64,000 bases of DNA from JAWLFI01 sp964627995 (GTDB taxonomy: Bacteria > Bacteroidota > Bacteroidia > Chitinophagales > Saprospiraceae), in the NCBI GenBank assembly GCA_964627995.1, contig CAZVLN010000004.1:1-64000 (forward strand), read 5' to 3'. Position numbers and translations under genes: made by a program. Below the pieces are notes generated by a model. That model saw nothing but the letters and a program-made list of their open reading frames with translations. It did not search any database and had not been told where the DNA came from. This document shows positions 18,047 through 27,157 of the stretch, piece by piece. The first letter of the stretch is position 1. Each line of letters starts with the position of its first letter.

Positions 18047-18949
18047 ATGGGAGTTAATTTAAAAGAAGTTCGGGACAGAATGGCATCTGTCCAAAATACG
18101 CAGCAAATCACGAAAGCCATGAAAATGGTCTCGGCAGCGAAATTGCGGCGTGCACAAGATGCTATTACGGATTTACGACCTTATGCGAACAAACTTGAGG
18201 AAATTTTGGCTAATCTAGCCGATAATGTAGATTCCGAAGGATTACAGGAATTGACTGAAAAGCGTGAGGTAAAGCAGGTTCTTTTGGTTATCGTAACTTC
18301 CAGTAAAGGACTTTGCGGTGCGTTTAACTCTAATGTTATAAAAGCTGCTAGAGGAAAACTTGAAGGGGAATATGCCGATGTAGTTGAGAACGGAGGTATG
18401 AAATTAGTTTTTATCGGAAAAAAAGGTCGCGAGTATTTCAAGAATAAATATCCAAAGGCTGCGAAGGTTGATGATTATGTTGAATTGATTGATAAGCCCA
18501 ATTTTGATGATGCAGCGGCCTTAGCCAATTTGATGATGCTTCGTTTTCGCCAAAAAAAGTACGATAGAATTGATGTGGCCTATTCGGAGTTTCAGAATGC
18601 TGCGGTTCAGAATTTTAAGGTGTATCCATTTTTGCCTGTGAACACAGATATTGCAGAAGATCAAGCGAGTAAAGAGGCAGACAATGAGGCAGATTATATT
18701 TTTGAGCCCAATAAGGATCAACTCCTCGTTCAACTTATTCCCTCAATTCTGCGCACGCAGATATATAGATTTCTTCTAGACACAAGTGCTTCTGAGCATG
18801 GTGCACGAATGACAGCTATGGATAAAGCCACAGACAATGCTAGTGATTTATTGAAGGAATTGAAAATCAATTATAATAAAGCCCGACAAGAAGCTATTAC
18901 CCGCGAATTATCCGAAATCGTAGGAGGAGCAGCGGCTTTAGAAGGATAG
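18047..18949 (+). CDS. atpG: ATP synthase F1 subunit gamma
   Basis: A 300-residue rotor shaft subunit. The N-terminal helix (KEVRDRMASVQNTQQITKAMKMVSAAKL) and C-terminal helix (RMTAMDKATDNASDLLK, ...ITRELSEIVGGAAAL) that form the antiparallel coiled coil are intact. It is the last gene of the operon, followed by a strong terminator. Confidence 0.97.
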   Translation: MGVNLKEVRDRMASVQNTQQITKAMKMVSAAKLRRAQDAITDLRPYANKLEEILANLADNVDSEGLQELTEKREVKQVLLVIVTSSKGLCGAFNSNVIKAARGKLEGEYADVVENGGMKLVFIGKKGREYFKNKYPKAAKVDDYVELIDKPNFDDAAALANLMMLRFRQKKYDRIDVAYSEFQNAAVQNFKVYPFLPVNTDIAEDQASKEADNEADYIFEPNKDQLLVQLIPSILRTQIYRFLLDTSASEHGARMTAMDKATDNASDLLKELKINYNKARQEAITRELSEIVGGAAALEG

Positions 18950-18972
18950 AAGTCTCACTAACAAAATATAAA

Positions 18973-19007
18973 GGGCAAATATTTAATCAATATTTGCCCT
19001 TTTTTTT
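18973..19007 (+). terminator. Rho-independent terminator of the atp operon
   Basis: A perfect 11-bp stem (GGGCAAATATT / AATATTTGCCC) with a 5-nt loop is followed by eight T. It begins 24 bp after the atpG stop and may also serve the convergent folE gene. Confidence 0.92.
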
Positions 19008-19087
19008 GTCCCCAAAAGTAGCTCACTGGAAAAACGCAGGTTTAGACTGAATAGCCTATCCTCATTCAGATCCTTTTATCTACTAAC

Positions 19088-19843
19088 TTATTTAGAAATA
19101 GCTTGAAGAAATTCACTTTTCACCTGAGCATCTGTTTCGAAACGGCCACTGTAAAACGAAGTAACCGTTGAACTGTCAGGGTCTTCAACTCCTCGCATAG
19201 ATACGCACATGTGATCAGCCTCTATCCAAACTGCAATATCGTCTGTCATCAATGTTTCTTTAAGATCTATACCTATTTGGCGCGTGAGTCGCTCCTGAAC
19301 TTGAGGCCGCTTTGCATAATACTGTACAAGACGATTTAATTTGGATAATCCTACCACTTTTTCTTTAGGTATATACGCTACATGGGCTTTTCCCGTAATT
19401 GGTACGAAATGGTGCTCGCAGTGTGACTTGAAAGTTATATCTCGCTCAATCAACAGGTTGTGATAGCCGTAAGAATTATCAAACAGTCTAATTTGAGGTC
19501 TGCGATCTGGGTGAAGGCCACTAAAAACTTCTTTCACATACATTTTAGCTACCCGGTGAGGAGTTCCTGCTAAACTATCATCACTGAGGTCCAGCCCTAG
19601 AGTTTCCATGATTTGAGTAAAATGGGCCTCAATGCGTTCTATTTTTTCTTCATCGCTTAGCGCAAATGCGTTGGGATGAAGAGGTGTTTCTACTGATGTG
19701 CTTATATGGTCATCTCCCATGAGATCAGCCTGAACGCCGCTTTCCTCGCCTTTTTTTGAGGAAATCTGTGATTTCGCCTTAGATAAATTATTATTTGGAA
19801 TGGCGTATTTGAGTGAGGAGAAACTTTTACCGTTGGTATGCAT
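19088..19843 (-). CDS. folE: GTP cyclohydrolase I
   Basis: A 251-residue enzyme converting GTP to 7,8-dihydroneopterin triphosphate, the first step toward folate and, through QueD, queuosine. Zn-ligand motifs are visible: Cys and His in SHCEHHFVPITG, and the second Cys in HMCVSMRGV. The first ~65 residues are a poorly conserved polar extension that most homologues lack, so a start further downstream is possible. queD lies 4 kb away in the same orientation, consistent with a shared pterin pathway. Confidence 0.95.
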   Translation of the reverse strand: MHTNGKSFSSLKYAIPNNNLSKAKSQISSKKGEESGVQADLMGDDHISTSVETPLHPNAFALSDEEKIERIEAHFTQIMETLGLDLSDDSLAGTPHRVAKMYVKEVFSGLHPDRRPQIRLFDNSYGYHNLLIERDITFKSHCEHHFVPITGKAHVAYIPKEKVVGLSKLNRLVQYYAKRPQVQERLTRQIGIDLKETLMTDDIAVWIEADHMCVSMRGVEDPDSSTVTSFYSGRFETDAQVKSEFLQAISK

Positions 19844-19984
19844 AATGATTATGTGTTAAATCGGCATATTAACGGCAGATAATTCCTTTTTGTTTAACGA
19901 ATGGTTAAAAAGAGTTCAACATAACTAGTAGTTTACAAAAACTGGACTTAAATCAATATGAAGTGAGTAAGTGTTTTATCTGGC

Positions 19985-21550
19985 TTATACATCTAATTTA
20001 ACTCCTGAGGGTTCTATCTGTAAACTGCGAATTTCAGTTGCTTTTTGACTGGTGTCCGGACCATTTTCTAAACGGAGAACGCCTCTTGGACAAACCGCTG
20101 AACAAATACCGCAGCCTACACAACTTGCTCGAACGATATCCTGCCCCCTCTGTGCATACCACTTCACGTCAATCCCCATTTCGCAATAGGTGGAACAATT
20201 CCCACAACTTATACATTGATTTCCGTTTGTTGTTATGCGGAACTTAGAAAAAAACTTTTGCTGAATTCCTAGTATAGCCGCCATGGGACAACCAAAGCGA
20301 CACCACACTCGATTACCCATTAATGGATAAAACCCAACTCCAATCACTCCGCTGAAAGTAGCACCGATCAGGAATCCATACCACGAGCGGATTTGATGAG
20401 CGGGAAAGAAAAGCAAGTTATACCTTCCTGTAAATTGTGCTTCCCACATTAAAAGGATAAGTACGGAGCAAAGTACCAGACCTACTTTTTTGGCTATCGG
20501 ATCAAGACTCTTAAATCGTTCTTTATCTATATAAATCCATGCTACGATGCCACCTAGTATTACTGAAAATAAGATGGATAGACTCGTTGTATTAAATATC
20601 GGATCAGAACTATCATACAAATAGCTATGGAGAACAGCTATCGTCATGGCTGTAACAATAAAAAGCACAGCGTGAATCATCCATCGCTCAATTTGCCAAG
20701 CCCGCAAGGACTTATCAGATAAATGACGGAAGGGGTCACCGGCCGTTTCTGCGAGCCCCCCACATCCACACACCCAGGAGCAGTACCAGCGCTTGCCAAA
20801 AAAGTAAGTAAGAATAGGGGTGACGATTAATATAAGGGCTACGCTCCATACTAGCATAAAGATTCCAAGCTGCCCACTGGAAGTTAGTTCTTCAATTCTC
20901 CAGTCGAAAAAAGCATAGTAATCGAGCGGCCAAATCATTTTAAAGTCGAAATAAGGCTGATTGAGACGCTGTAAAATTTCAGGAATAAGAAATGCGAATG
21001 CTAATTGGAAAAACATAACACTTGTTGTTCGAATCAAGTGGTAGCTGTTATGCCGGTATTTATACATGAACTTGACGCCCATAAATAAAATCGCTACGGT
21101 ATATAATGTACCGTACATAAACCATTGACTGGCAGGCTGGCCTTTTAAAAAGCGACTGAGCGGATCAAACACGGCTATGATCCCGGTGTTGGGACCATTT
21201 TTTACAAGGCCTAAAGTAGAAGGATACCAATAGAGCAGAACATAAAATCCGGTGAGAAAAATTCCAAGAGCCCAAGCTAAAGCACCTCGTGATGTCAACG
21301 ACCGAAAATAATTCTGATCGTTTTTAATGCCGGCCGACTTACCTATATAGGCCCCATAAATATAGCTTGCGGTTGCCATTGCGTAAAGCAATATGAGCAG
21401 CGAGATGTCTCCAAAGTTACTGATGATACTACCGACCCACATAAAGCTAAAAAGATACAGTGTAGCAATAGCAGCTAAGCCCAATCCTAATTTTTCCCAG
21501 AAGGACAGGGTAGAGGCGGCAGGTCCCGTGATTGATAAATTTGAATCCAT
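19985..21550 (-). CDS. Polytopic membrane 4Fe-4S protein (NapH/YccM-like polyferredoxin)
   Basis: A 521-residue integral membrane protein with about ten hydrophobic helices and Cys clusters of the NapH/NosR-like type: CSWVCGCGG and WCRFGCPMAA near helix ends, then two ferredoxin motifs at the C-terminus (CISCGNCSTYCEMG and CVGCGICSAVCPRG), giving two 4Fe-4S clusters. Such proteins pass electrons between the quinone pool or cytoplasm and a periplasmic or membrane acceptor. Its start is 3 bp after the FAD-oxidoreductase gene, which likely supplies or receives the electrons. The terminal acceptor is unknown. Confidence 0.8.
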   Translation of the reverse strand: MDSNLSITGPAASTLSFWEKLGLGLAAIATLYLFSFMWVGSIISNFGDISLLILLYAMATASYIYGAYIGKSAGIKNDQNYFRSLTSRGALAWALGIFLTGFYVLLYWYPSTLGLVKNGPNTGIIAVFDPLSRFLKGQPASQWFMYGTLYTVAILFMGVKFMYKYRHNSYHLIRTTSVMFFQLAFAFLIPEILQRLNQPYFDFKMIWPLDYYAFFDWRIEELTSSGQLGIFMLVWSVALILIVTPILTYFFGKRWYCSWVCGCGGLAETAGDPFRHLSDKSLRAWQIERWMIHAVLFIVTAMTIAVLHSYLYDSSDPIFNTTSLSILFSVILGGIVAWIYIDKERFKSLDPIAKKVGLVLCSVLILLMWEAQFTGRYNLLFFPAHQIRSWYGFLIGATFSGVIGVGFYPLMGNRVWCRFGCPMAAILGIQQKFFSKFRITTNGNQCISCGNCSTYCEMGIDVKWYAQRGQDIVRASCVGCGICSAVCPRGVLRLENGPDTSQKATEIRSLQIEPSGVKLDV

Positions 21551-21553
21551 TTA

Positions 21554-22924
21554 TTATTTAGTTTTGCTAGTGCGGGAGCTTCCCAATGATTTTATTGCTG
21601 ACAAAAAAGAGGACAAACCACGTTTTTTAGACAGTTGAATGTTAATACCCTGAATATTATTGAAATGATTTACACAATCACGTTGAAAAGAGGTATAGAA
21701 TTCAGGGTCAAAGTAGGCGGCATTCAATTGGGTCATCACTTTTTCTATGGGCGTTTGATGCAGAATCCATGATTCACACATTTCGTGACGCAACCGCACG
21801 CCCATCGCATGGAATCCCACAACTTTAGTCGTTCGCTTATCATAAACTATGCGTAAGCTTCGTTTTTCTTGTCCATAAAAGAAGCTCGTTAAGGGTCCAT
21901 CATATGTAACGGGAACATGGCCATAGACTTGATATTCAATATCAAAGAACTTAGCAGAATTGAACCATAATTGAGGCTCATATCGCGTTAAGTCACCGCA
22001 AACACTATAGGCCACGGTTTCACCCATCATTTTCCCTACATACCAAACTGCCTCAATGGGCCTGCGCCCAACGGGAGGATCGGACAATTGCGCACAATCG
22101 CCTATGGCATAAACATGCGGAATATTAGTCTGTAAGTATTCATTGACAAGGATACCCTTATCAATTTCCAGGGGGCTATCGCGCAAGAAATTTACATTGG
22201 GATGCACCCCGGCTGTTAAACCAACAAAGCCGCAGGAAATCTCTTCCCCTTCAGAAGTGCGCACCGCCCGGCATCTTCCCTGCTCATCGGGCAGTATTTC
22301 TTTTAATTCGGTGCCGAGTTGTAAATCAATACCATGGGAAATAATCTCTTCATTGACCATTTGAGACTCTTCCTCTGGTAGCACCATATCCCAATAACTC
22401 GGTTCTCGTACCAAAAAGGTGACGGGGATTTGTCGGCTGTGAAACATTTCAGCCATTTCTACTCCGATGAGTCCACCTCCCACTATAACGGCATGTTTGA
22501 GTCCCTGGCTACAATCCTCGATCGATTGAAGGTCTTGCATAGAATACATCCCACGAACGCCTTTCAAGTTTTCACCCGGCCAACCAAATCTGTTGGGTTG
22601 AGACCCTGTCGCTATAATAAGTTTATCATAGGTTAGGGGTTCTTGATCATCTTTGGCATCGAAATATAATATTTGCTGCTCAAAGTCAATGGTGTCAACC
22701 CAGGCCTGCAAAAGACGAATGCGATTTTCCTCGTAAAAATGAGGCTCGTATAGTTCAGTATCCTTAGCGCGCAAATGGCCCATATAAATATACATCAAAG
22801 CAGTACGGCTAAATGGGTAGGTCCGTTCCCCAGAAATAAGTGTAATGTCGTGATTGGATTGTTTGCGAATAAATCGAGCGGCTGTGAGTCCGCTGATTCC
22901 ATTTCCAATAATTGCTATGTGCAT
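21554..22924 (-). CDS. FAD/NAD(P)-dependent oxidoreductase (rubredoxin/nitrite reductase-like)
   Basis: A 456-residue flavoprotein with an N-terminal FAD Rossmann motif (IAIIGNGISGLTAARF), the ATG motif IIATGSQP, a second NAD(P)H-binding motif (AVIVGGGLIGVEMAE), and the second FAD motif VYAIGDCAQL. The start is set at the ATG at 22924 because it places the Rossmann strand at residue 2; the longer frame to 22990 adds an unrelated tail. It is co-transcribed with the membrane polyferredoxin, so the pair probably links NAD(P)H to a membrane electron path. Substrate not identifiable. Confidence 0.82.
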   Translation of the reverse strand: MHIAIIGNGISGLTAARFIRKQSNHDITLISGERTYPFSRTALMYIYMGHLRAKDTELYEPHFYEENRIRLLQAWVDTIDFEQQILYFDAKDDQEPLTYDKLIIATGSQPNRFGWPGENLKGVRGMYSMQDLQSIEDCSQGLKHAVIVGGGLIGVEMAEMFHSRQIPVTFLVREPSYWDMVLPEEESQMVNEEIISHGIDLQLGTELKEILPDEQGRCRAVRTSEGEEISCGFVGLTAGVHPNVNFLRDSPLEIDKGILVNEYLQTNIPHVYAIGDCAQLSDPPVGRRPIEAVWYVGKMMGETVAYSVCGDLTRYEPQLWFNSAKFFDIEYQVYGHVPVTYDGPLTSFFYGQEKRSLRIVYDKRTTKVVGFHAMGVRLRHEMCESWILHQTPIEKVMTQLNAAYFDPEFYTSFQRDCVNHFNNIQGINIQLSKKRGLSSFLSAIKSLGSSRTSKTK

Positions 22925-23054
22925 AAAAGGGATTAGATTTATATTGAAACGAGATCGAGAGGGAAGCCTTACACCAGGATGCCCTAACATTTTCTTAATA
23001 TAAGGTATTTTAGGGGAACTCTTTCGATATTACTGACGTTTGTATTTAAAGTTG

Positions 23055-23062
23055 TATATTTG
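23055..23062 (+). promoter_or_regulatory. -7 box of the T9SS cargo gene
   Basis: TATATTTG matches TAnnTTTG exactly and ends 21 bp before the ATG at 23084. An upstream TTTG at 23039-23042 is too close (12 nt) to be an ideal -33 box. Confidence 0.55.
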
Positions 23063-23083
23063 TCACATATAAAGTTTTTATAC

Positions 23084-23800
23084 ATGAAGAACACTCTACT
23101 CTTAATCATATGCGCTGTTTTTTCGTTATCATTAGTTGCGCAATCGCCACTTTCTTTTGAGTACCTCGATACAGACGGTACCATCGTATTTGAAAATACA
23201 GGGCTTTCTGGCCAGGATGTTGTCATCAAAGGTACATTGACAAATGAGACCGATGCTGATATTGACTTAGTTTGGAAACGAGAGGTTCAGTATATTTTTA
23301 GTTCAGGAGGCAATACATGGGAAACTGCAGTGTGTGACTTAAATCGATGCTACCTGCCTTTCGTATCACAAGCCGATTTTACAATTCCAGCCAACGGAAC
23401 ATCTAATTTGGACGCACACCTGTATCCGAGTGGAATAAATGGAGACTCTGCCCTTGTGACTATTCACATAGAAAACAGAAATACTGGGGATACGGTCATG
23501 AGCATAAATTTCAACTTCTTCGAAGATGTCAGTTTGTCAAACGAAAGTCCTTCCGGTCAAGTACAAACGCTTGTTTTTCCCAATCCCGCGGCCTCTTATT
23601 TTAGAGTAAAGTCAGATAAGCTTATCTCTTCGATTCAAATTTTTGATATCCTGGGTAAGCCCGTAATTGATCAGCCTGCGGATGCCTCCGATGTTATGGT
23701 CAATATCTCGAATCTCAATAGAGGAATGTATATAGTTCGTATACGAGGAGAAAAAGGCGAGATCTTAAAGACTCAGCGTTTGAGAAAGGATATGCTGTAA
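23084..23800 (+). CDS. Secreted protein with T9SS type A sorting domain
   Basis: A 238-residue protein with a signal peptide (MKNTLLLIICAVFSLSLVAQ). A middle domain of unknown function (~21-155) has a beta-sandwich-like composition. The C-terminal ~75 residues are a type A (Por_Secre_tail) sorting domain: VFPNPAASYFRVKS, then IQIFDILGKPV and the final NLNRGMYIVRIRGEKG...KTQRL block. This marks it for export by type IX secretion. The ATG at 23084 is chosen over an upstream TTG because the latter overlaps the promoter box. Confidence 0.85.
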   Translation: MKNTLLLIICAVFSLSLVAQSPLSFEYLDTDGTIVFENTGLSGQDVVIKGTLTNETDADIDLVWKREVQYIFSSGGNTWETAVCDLNRCYLPFVSQADFTIPANGTSNLDAHLYPSGINGDSALVTIHIENRNTGDTVMSINFNFFEDVSLSNESPSGQVQTLVFPNPAASYFRVKSDKLISSIQIFDILGKPVIDQPADASDVMVNISNLNRGMYIVRIRGEKGEILKTQRLRKDML

Positions 23801-23804
23801 ATCT

Positions 23805-24212
23805 TTAAGCGGGATATTCCACAAAATTTCTTGGTGTTTCGTACAGTCTAATTTGTAATTCTTTCTCATCATCCAGACGCGCTCTAATGAGATTGTATAT
23901 TACGTAGGTGATGTGTTCAGCTGTGGGTATGAGAGATGCAAACTCTTCAACCTCTTCGTTCAGGTTTTTATGATCCATGCGTTCTTCCACCTCGTTTTTA
24001 ATAATGTCTTTCAGTTCTTTGAGGTCTATTAAGTAACCGGTTTCGGGATCTACCTCTCCCGTGACTTTAACTTCGAGCTCGTAATTATGCCCGTGATACA
24101 TAGGGTTCGCACATTTTCCAAAGACCTGAGTATTCTTTTCGTCAGACCACTTGGGGTTGTAAATTCGATGTGCGGCGTTAAAGTGAGCTTTTCTGAAGAC
24201 TGATACTCGCAT
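23805..24212 (-). CDS. queD: 6-carboxytetrahydropterin synthase family protein
   Basis: A 135-residue PTPS-fold enzyme. Zn ligands are His15 (FNAAHRI), His40 and His42 (YHGHNYELEV), and the catalytic Cys34 is in FGKCANP. QueD makes 6-carboxytetrahydropterin from dihydroneopterin triphosphate, the product of FolE, for queuosine synthesis; related proteins can act as 6-pyruvoyl-tetrahydropterin synthases, so the precise product is not certain. Convergent with the T9SS cargo gene, 4 bp apart. Confidence 0.87.
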   Translation of the reverse strand: MRVSVFRKAHFNAAHRIYNPKWSDEKNTQVFGKCANPMYHGHNYELEVKVTGEVDPETGYLIDLKELKDIIKNEVEERMDHKNLNEEVEEFASLIPTAEHITYVIYNLIRARLDDEKELQIRLYETPRNFVEYPA

Positions 24213-24325
24213 ATGTTCTTTTTGTGTTAAACATCATCTCCCTTCATTTAGTTTTAAAATCCTATTCCTAATCTAGCACTGTAGATCGATCGATTATCTG
24301 TATCTTAGCCATCAAATAACGGTAG

Positions 24326-25432
24326 GTGTTTTTTAAAGATATTCCAGGTTCAGGAAGTGTTAAGCAGCTCGTTCAGCGGGCAGCAATGGAGCAGAAAGTT
24401 CCCCATGCAAGTTTATTGGTCGGACCAGCTGGCCACGGTGGCTTACCTATAGTAAGAGCTCTAATAGCTTATATTTTATGCGATAATCCTCAGGATGGAG
24501 ACAGCTGCGGAAGGTGTAATAACTGCCAAAAAACCCACCACCTGAATCATCCGGATATACACTGGACCATTCCCGCCATAGGATCCAAGTCACGGTCGGC
24601 CGATGTCGTTCAACCCTGGCGTGAAATGATGCTCGGACAGCCCTATGCAGATCTTTCAGATTGGCAAAGTAAAATTGATGCTGAAAATAAACAGTTTAAT
24701 ATCAATGTACTTGAAATTCAGGATATTGTAGAATTTGCCGGCATGAAGAGCTATCAAGGCCAGGAGAAGTTTTTAGTCATTTGGATGGCTGACCTTCTGG
24801 GCCAGGATGGAAATCGCCTACTCAAAATGATAGAAGAGCCTCCTGATGGCATGTACATTTTTCTGTTGGCTCGAAATCGGGAGAATATCATTAACACTAT
24901 TCTTTCCCGTTGTAGATTGCTGGTGTTAGACCCGTTTTCGGATACCGATATTCAGTCCTATTTACAAGATCAGAAGGATATCGATGCTCAGGCTTCAAAA
25001 TCCGCCGCTTTTCAGGCAAATGGGAATCTCCATACTGCTCTTCAAACGATAAGCCAGTCTCAGGATACCGGTTTTCAATATTTTGTAGATTGGATGCGCA
25101 CCTGTTATACCGGCCGCCCTCCCGATATTATTAAAGCTTCAGACGATTTTTCCAAATTGGGTCGAGAATCTCAGAAACATTTGATCAATGTAGGGCTAAA
25201 TACCCTTCAGGCTATTCTTACCCACCAGTATTTAGGAGCAGAACAGCTGCGATTGCCCATAGATCACCAGAAGCCCGTTATGAACCTGGCTAAACTTTTG
25301 AATATTCAACAAATCGACCTGGTCGTCGAACTCCTTCAACAGGCGGGACACGGCTTGCGGCACAATGCACATCCTAAAATTCTCCATACGCATATATCTC
25401 AGCAAATCCATCGTGTTTTTCATTATGGGTAG
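24326..25432 (+). CDS. holB: DNA polymerase III delta' subunit
   Basis: A 368-residue clamp-loader subunit of the AAA+ fold. The P-loop position reads VGPAGHGGLPI, which lacks the GKT of an active site, as expected for delta'. Zinc-binding Cys are at 52, 61, 64 and 67 (CGRCNNCQ). The EEPPDGMYIFLLAR sensor region and SRC motif (LSRCRLL) follow. The start is GTG at 24326. In many bacteria holB is followed by ricT (Bacillus holB-yaaT); here ricT is 5.8 kb downstream. Confidence 0.92.
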   Translation: MFFKDIPGSGSVKQLVQRAAMEQKVPHASLLVGPAGHGGLPIVRALIAYILCDNPQDGDSCGRCNNCQKTHHLNHPDIHWTIPAIGSKSRSADVVQPWREMMLGQPYADLSDWQSKIDAENKQFNINVLEIQDIVEFAGMKSYQGQEKFLVIWMADLLGQDGNRLLKMIEEPPDGMYIFLLARNRENIINTILSRCRLLVLDPFSDTDIQSYLQDQKDIDAQASKSAAFQANGNLHTALQTISQSQDTGFQYFVDWMRTCYTGRPPDIIKASDDFSKLGRESQKHLINVGLNTLQAILTHQYLGAEQLRLPIDHQKPVMNLAKLLNIQQIDLVVELLQQAGHGLRHNAHPKILHTHISQQIHRVFHYG

Positions 25433-25440
25433 GGCGTATC

Positions 25441-25556
25441 CCTGAATAAGTGCTTCGCCCTTATTCAGCGTCGCTACGTCCAGGGCTGCCGGTCCCCAAG
25501 GTTTGGGGACGCCTTCGGCCCCTTACCATCGCTTACGCTTGCGCCCTCCGGGCGCT
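25441..25556 (-). repeat. GC-rich dispersed intergenic element, copy B
   Basis: This copy begins 9 bp after the holB stop. Read on the minus strand it contains GCGATGGTAAGGGGCCGAAGG, a GGCGTCCCC / GGGGACCGG pair, GCAGCCCTGGACGTAGCGAC and a final stem CTGAATAAG / CTTATTCAG. It is the most diverged of the family. The rest of the 276-bp gap to the next gene is A/T-rich and holds nothing I can identify. Confidence 0.5.
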
Positions 25557-25708
25557 ATAGACTAGTTATTTTCAGTTTTTTTTCAGGCACCAGGCTACTT
25601 TTTTCTTATGTATCTGGGAAAAGCTATCATAATTTTTATTTCCTAGCAGACAGTCTTCCTATTTTATTTATTTCTAATTTCACCCTGATTTAAAGCCGTA
25701 GAATTCTT

Positions 25709-26359
25709 ATGACCAAAGGAGATAAAAAAAGACTTATAGTAAGATTGGGGAATATTATAGATACAAGTGCCCTTTACGACCTCAGTTGGCAGCGAATAGC
25801 CCAATCTATTGGTGGCCATGTGACTGAGGATCAACAACGAAAACTTCGGGGAGTAGAGATGGATGAAGCTTTGGACAAGATGCTGTTGTGGAACAGTATA
25901 GGACTAAACCCAAACCACAAAGAGATTTTGGCTGGCAAGGCTCAAGCCTTATTTATACGATTAGGCTGCGATGAAGAAGGACCGTTTTATTCCAACTCCG
26001 TTTCAAATTTTGTTCGCAGCGCCAAATCCGAAGGATTTGCCCTGGCTATCTTATCGGCCAATGAAACCGAAAGCCTATTGATCAGCGAACTGGGATGGAG
26101 CGAAATGGTTCAGGTATGGATTCAAGATTTTTCAAATCCTCCCAACGAGGAAGATCACGGGTGGCTGGAACAGCTGCTAAAGGAGGGCAGCGGGTCTCCT
26201 TCTGATTGGGTACTCATGGATCGCAACCCAGAAATTCTAGCTGCTGCCAGTACATACGGGTTTAAGACAGTAGGAGTTGGCGCCTCCTCCGATTTCGATA
26301 TAGCCGATCAAATCCTTCCGGACTATCATGCCAAGGCTTTAGCCGAATTAAAAAAGTAA
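25709..26359 (+). CDS. HAD-superfamily protein lacking catalytic Asp residues (beta-PGM-like)
   Basis: This 216-residue protein aligns by eye with beta-phosphoglucomutase-like HAD phosphatases: cap region SWQRIAQSIGG and LRGVEMDEALD, motif II as AILSANE, and motif IV as LMDRNPEILAAASTYGFKTVGVG. The nucleophile loop, normally FDLDGVITDT, here reads VRLGNIIDTS: Arg12 and Gly14 stand where the two essential Asp should be. It is therefore probably catalytically inactive, perhaps a binding or regulatory protein. The reading frame is clean, so it is not an obvious pseudogene. It lies between holB and tRNA-Leu. Confidence 0.72.
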   Translation: MTKGDKKRLIVRLGNIIDTSALYDLSWQRIAQSIGGHVTEDQQRKLRGVEMDEALDKMLLWNSIGLNPNHKEILAGKAQALFIRLGCDEEGPFYSNSVSNFVRSAKSEGFALAILSANETESLLISELGWSEMVQVWIQDFSNPPNEEDHGWLEQLLKEGSGSPSDWVLMDRNPEILAAASTYGFKTVGVGASSDFDIADQILPDYHAKALAELKK

Positions 26360-26486
26360 GTGTAAGTAAAGACTTCTTCTCGTTTGTGAAGAGCAATAAA
26401 GTATGTCGGGCACTTGGGGTAGTTTGACCCACACTAAAACTAGAGTTTACCAGGTACAGTCTTCTGAAAAAATGCTATAAAATCAT

Positions 26487-26516
26487 TTGTAATTCATTCT
26501 ATTGTACTACTTTTGC
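26487..26516 (+). promoter_or_regulatory. Promoter of tRNA-Leu
   Basis: A TTTG -33 box (26487-26490), an 18-bp spacer and a perfect -7 box TACTTTTG (26509-26516) lie directly before the tRNA, which starts at 26525. It is the best-formed Bacteroidota promoter I see in the window. Confidence 0.75.
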
Positions 26517-26524
26517 GAGGCAAT

Positions 26525-26613
<89 letters not shown>

Positions 26614-26616
26614 CAT

Positions 26617-26650
26617 AAAGCTCATCGGATGCATTCTGATGGGCTTTTTT
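26617..26650 (+). terminator. Terminator after tRNA-Leu
   Basis: A 13-bp stem (AAAGCTCATCGGA / TCTGATGGGCTTT, two wobbles) with a 5-nt loop ends in a T tract, starting 3 nt after the CCA end. Confidence 0.85.
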
Positions 26651-26757
26651 AGTCATAGGCCTTAGAGTTTTCATTTAAGTTTGCGCCCGATAGGGATCAA
26701 GGCAAGATTAGGGAAAAATATGCGCTATAAACTAAACTATCCTGCACGCTGGCTCAA

Positions 26758-27088
26758 TTGTCTGAACCACTGATTTTTTTGATTCAATGATTAGCAGGAT
26801 TGGGGATTGTATTTTTTTGAGAGGGAACGGTTGGTCATGGTCCCTTTTGTGGTGGGTTGGTAATGGGTAGAGACGCAATGCATTTCGTCTCTACAGATTC
26901 CAAAAACAATTTCGGTCCCCAATCCAAAACCCCGGGATCCAGCGTGCATGGGGTCAAATCATGTTGAAAAGACACCCTGTATCGCGTATCGACCAAACCA
27001 TTCTCAAAAATGCGAGGTCAAAAACCTACCCGCGCAGCGCGCGGAAGCGTGAGGGGTACGTAGGGTGCACCGCCGCAGGGGGTGCGGT
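26758..27088 (+). repeat. 331-bp direct repeat, left copy
   Basis: This segment recurs at 30516-30846 with three mismatches, all in the last ~25 bp. It opens with TTGTCTGAACCACTGATTT, carries a 9-10-bp hairpin (GTAGAGACG / CGTCTCTAC, 26867-26894) and ends in the first 40 bp of the GC-rich dispersed element (from 27049), which is cut off here. Short frames inside it are not gene-like. Together with the right copy it brackets the toxin/Fic segment. Confidence 0.93.
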
Positions 27089-27157
27089 CCCCACTTGTTG
27101 CGGACGGGGATTTCTTGTTTTCAGCGATAAATCCAGAAATCTCTACCTTTACTCCCC

